Positions 5,330-5,393 of a stretch of DNA of 5,393 bases are shown piece after piece. Below the pieces are notes generated by a model that saw only the letters and a list, made by a program, of their open reading frames with translations, did not search any database and was not told the origin of the DNA. Position 1 is the stretch's first letter; each line of letters starts with the position of its first letter. The DNA is from Gammaproteobacteria bacterium GWE2_37_16 (GTDB taxonomy: Bacteria > Pseudomonadota > Gammaproteobacteria > UBA9339). Where the stretch lies: positions 1 to 5,393 of the forward strand of contig MGXG01000093.1 in NCBI GenBank assembly GCA_001801285.1, given 5' to 3'. The translations under genes were made by a program, and so were the position numbers.

Positions 5330-5338
5330 GATTACGGT

Positions 5339-5370
5339 CAGAATTCAAGCTTCGCTTGTCCAGAATCTTC
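5339..5370. repeat. Second small palindrome flanked by CAGAAT direct repeats
   Basis: CAAGC (5346-5350) and GCTTG (5354-5358) form a 5-bp hairpin with a 3-base loop. It is bracketed by CAGAATTC (5339-5346) and CAGAATCTTC (5361-5370). With the palindrome at 5310-5329 this makes a compact block of repeat-like DNA. No gene is recognisable from 5301 to 5393; the open frames there are only about 26 codons long. Confidence 0.45.
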
Positions 5371-5393
5371 TTGCCCTTGCAACCTAACATATT

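Noticed and set aside
5312..5390. 26-codon minus-strand frame starting MLGCKGKK and ending in the palindrome
   Set aside because: Too short, no ribosome-binding site, and composed largely of repeat sequence.

Overview
The window reads as chromosomal DNA from a low-to-moderate GC gammaproteobacterium. The translation-gene order (thrS-infC-rpmI-rplT), the gammaproteobacterial look of IF3 and L20, and encoded CCA ends on both tRNAs support this. Pseudogene fragments and dispersed palindromes suggest a lineage with some genome decay, possibly Legionellales-like, but I cannot place it below class with confidence.

Left part (1-3191, minus strand): one translation operon read right to left, tRNA-Val(GAC), thrS, infC, rpmI, rplT. 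rplT runs off the left edge only a few codons short of complete. infC has no usable AUG and appears to start at AUU, the classic autoregulatory start of IF3. thrS begins 21 bases after the CCA end of the tRNA and encodes a 578-residue threonyl-tRNA synthetase that keeps the editing, catalytic and anticodon-binding domains but lacks the usual N-terminal TGS domain.

Middle (3192-4025): a short divergent control region with one promoter facing left into tRNA-Val-thrS and one facing right into tRNA-Pro(CGG). A RimJ/RimL-type GNAT acetyltransferase starts 27 bases after tRNA-Pro. Both protein genes therefore sit directly behind a tRNA and lack a clear Shine-Dalgarno sequence.

Right part (4026-5393): a REPIN-like pair of inverted palindromic units fills the gap between the convergent GNAT and SDR genes, and its GTAG end supplies the SDR stop codon. 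The SDR oxidoreductase (minus) overlaps the end of a decayed MNT-type nucleotidyltransferase pseudogene, which has two in-frame stops and has lost its GSR motif. Upstream of that lies the 3' third of a SufT/MIP18-family gene, cut off at a perfect 8-bp palindrome. The last 93 bases hold two palindromes and no recognisable gene.

I see no new multi-gene system. The most interesting points are the TGS-less ThrRS behind a tRNA, the REPIN that ends a gene, and the row of gene remnants beside a second palindrome.
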